NCBI GenBank assembly: GCA_022448765.1 | Contig: JAKUTI010000052.1 | Span: 1-13,131 of the forward strand | Source: Pseudomonadales bacterium | GTDB taxonomy: Bacteria > Pseudomonadota > Gammaproteobacteria > Pseudomonadales > Azotimanducaceae | Length of the DNA stretch: 13,131 nt | Direction: 5' to 3' | Shown: positions 13,014 through 13,131 of the stretch, one piece after another | Layout: every line of letters begins with the position of its first letter | Position numbering within the stretch: the first letter of the stretch is position 1 | The notes under the pieces: generated by a model | Told to the model about the DNA's origin: nothing | The model's database searches: none | What the model saw: the letters and a program-made list of their open reading frames with translations, nothing else | Made by a program: the position numbers and the translations under genes

Positions 13014-13131
13014 GCAAAGGTGGTTAGTCGCAATCGTCGTGATTTCTATCGCTCTAAATTTACTGCTGGTCGGCTTTTATATTGGTCGTCAGCCCCTACC
13101 GAGCCGTACCCATTTGAGTTTCGATCCCACC
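13006..13131 (+). CDS. start of a membrane-anchored periplasmic protein, probably a CnrX-like metal sensor (3' end outside window)
   Basis: The ATG at 13006 overlaps the anti-sigma stop by 8 bases, and the frame stays open to the window end (42 codons). The peptide begins MIEQRWLVAIVVISIALNLLLVGFYIGRQ, a single N-terminal membrane anchor with the SLALNLFL-GxxxGR-like pattern that starts many 'periplasmic heavy metal sensor' (CnrX/Spy-type) proteins of ECF clusters. The following PLPSRTHLSFDP would lie in the periplasm. The helical metal-binding domain expected downstream is outside the window, so the family call rests on the anchor and gene order alone. Confidence 0.62.
   Translation, partial: MIEQRWLVAIVVISIALNLLLVGFYIGRQPLPSRTHLSFDPT

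Noticed and set aside
1..13131. Mobile element, CRISPR array, tRNA or phage origin
   Set aside because: No terminal inverted repeats, transposase or integrase motifs, regular direct repeats or tRNA-like cloverleaf were found by reading both strands.

Overview
This window looks like a chromosomal segment from a free-living gammaproteobacterium, probably marine and uncultured. The evidence is a canonical GreB, a CnrX-like sensor start, a proteobacterial ECF sigma unit, very tight gene packing, mid-range GC and a catabolic gene mix (amidase, two Fe(II)/2-oxoglutarate oxygenases, haloalkane dehalogenase, GH20 hexosaminidase). The placement is inferred from gene content, not from a marker-gene comparison. 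I see no insertion sequence, integrase, tRNA, rRNA or CRISPR array.

Left part (1-3874), mostly + strand: a possible C-terminal fragment of an unrecognised protein, a nitroreductase-family flavoenzyme, a small conserved protein on the - strand, an amidase-signature hydrolase, a 92-residue protein of unknown function and a phytanoyl-CoA dioxygenase-type oxygenase. The last two overlap by 14 bases and look translationally coupled.

Centre (3891-7861): a two-gene - strand operon encodes a GH20 beta-N-acetylhexosaminidase followed, with an 11-base overlap, by an N-acetylhexosamine-kinase-like phosphotransferase. The kinase is split between two frames exactly between its DLDT and WDFGD motifs, as if about 16 bases were lost, so this sugar-salvage pair appears broken. 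Diverging from it is a DhlA-type haloalkane dehalogenase with a full catalytic set.

Next block (7875-10602): five - strand genes with gaps of 6 to 47 bases form a likely operon. In transcription order they are a TauD/TfdA dioxygenase, a DUF7832-like small protein, a DUF427 protein, a GNAT acetyltransferase and lumazine synthase (RibH).

Right part (10717-13131), + strand: GreB, then a four-gene array. It holds an exported protein with four EF-hand loops and a very basic linker, an ECF sigma factor, a single-pass membrane protein placed as its anti-sigma factor (GTGA overlap), and the start of a membrane-anchored protein resembling periplasmic metal sensors of the CnrX type (8-base overlap, cut by the window end). 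This signalling unit, in which a putative calcium-binding secreted protein is paired with a sigma/anti-sigma/sensor set, is the most interesting system here.
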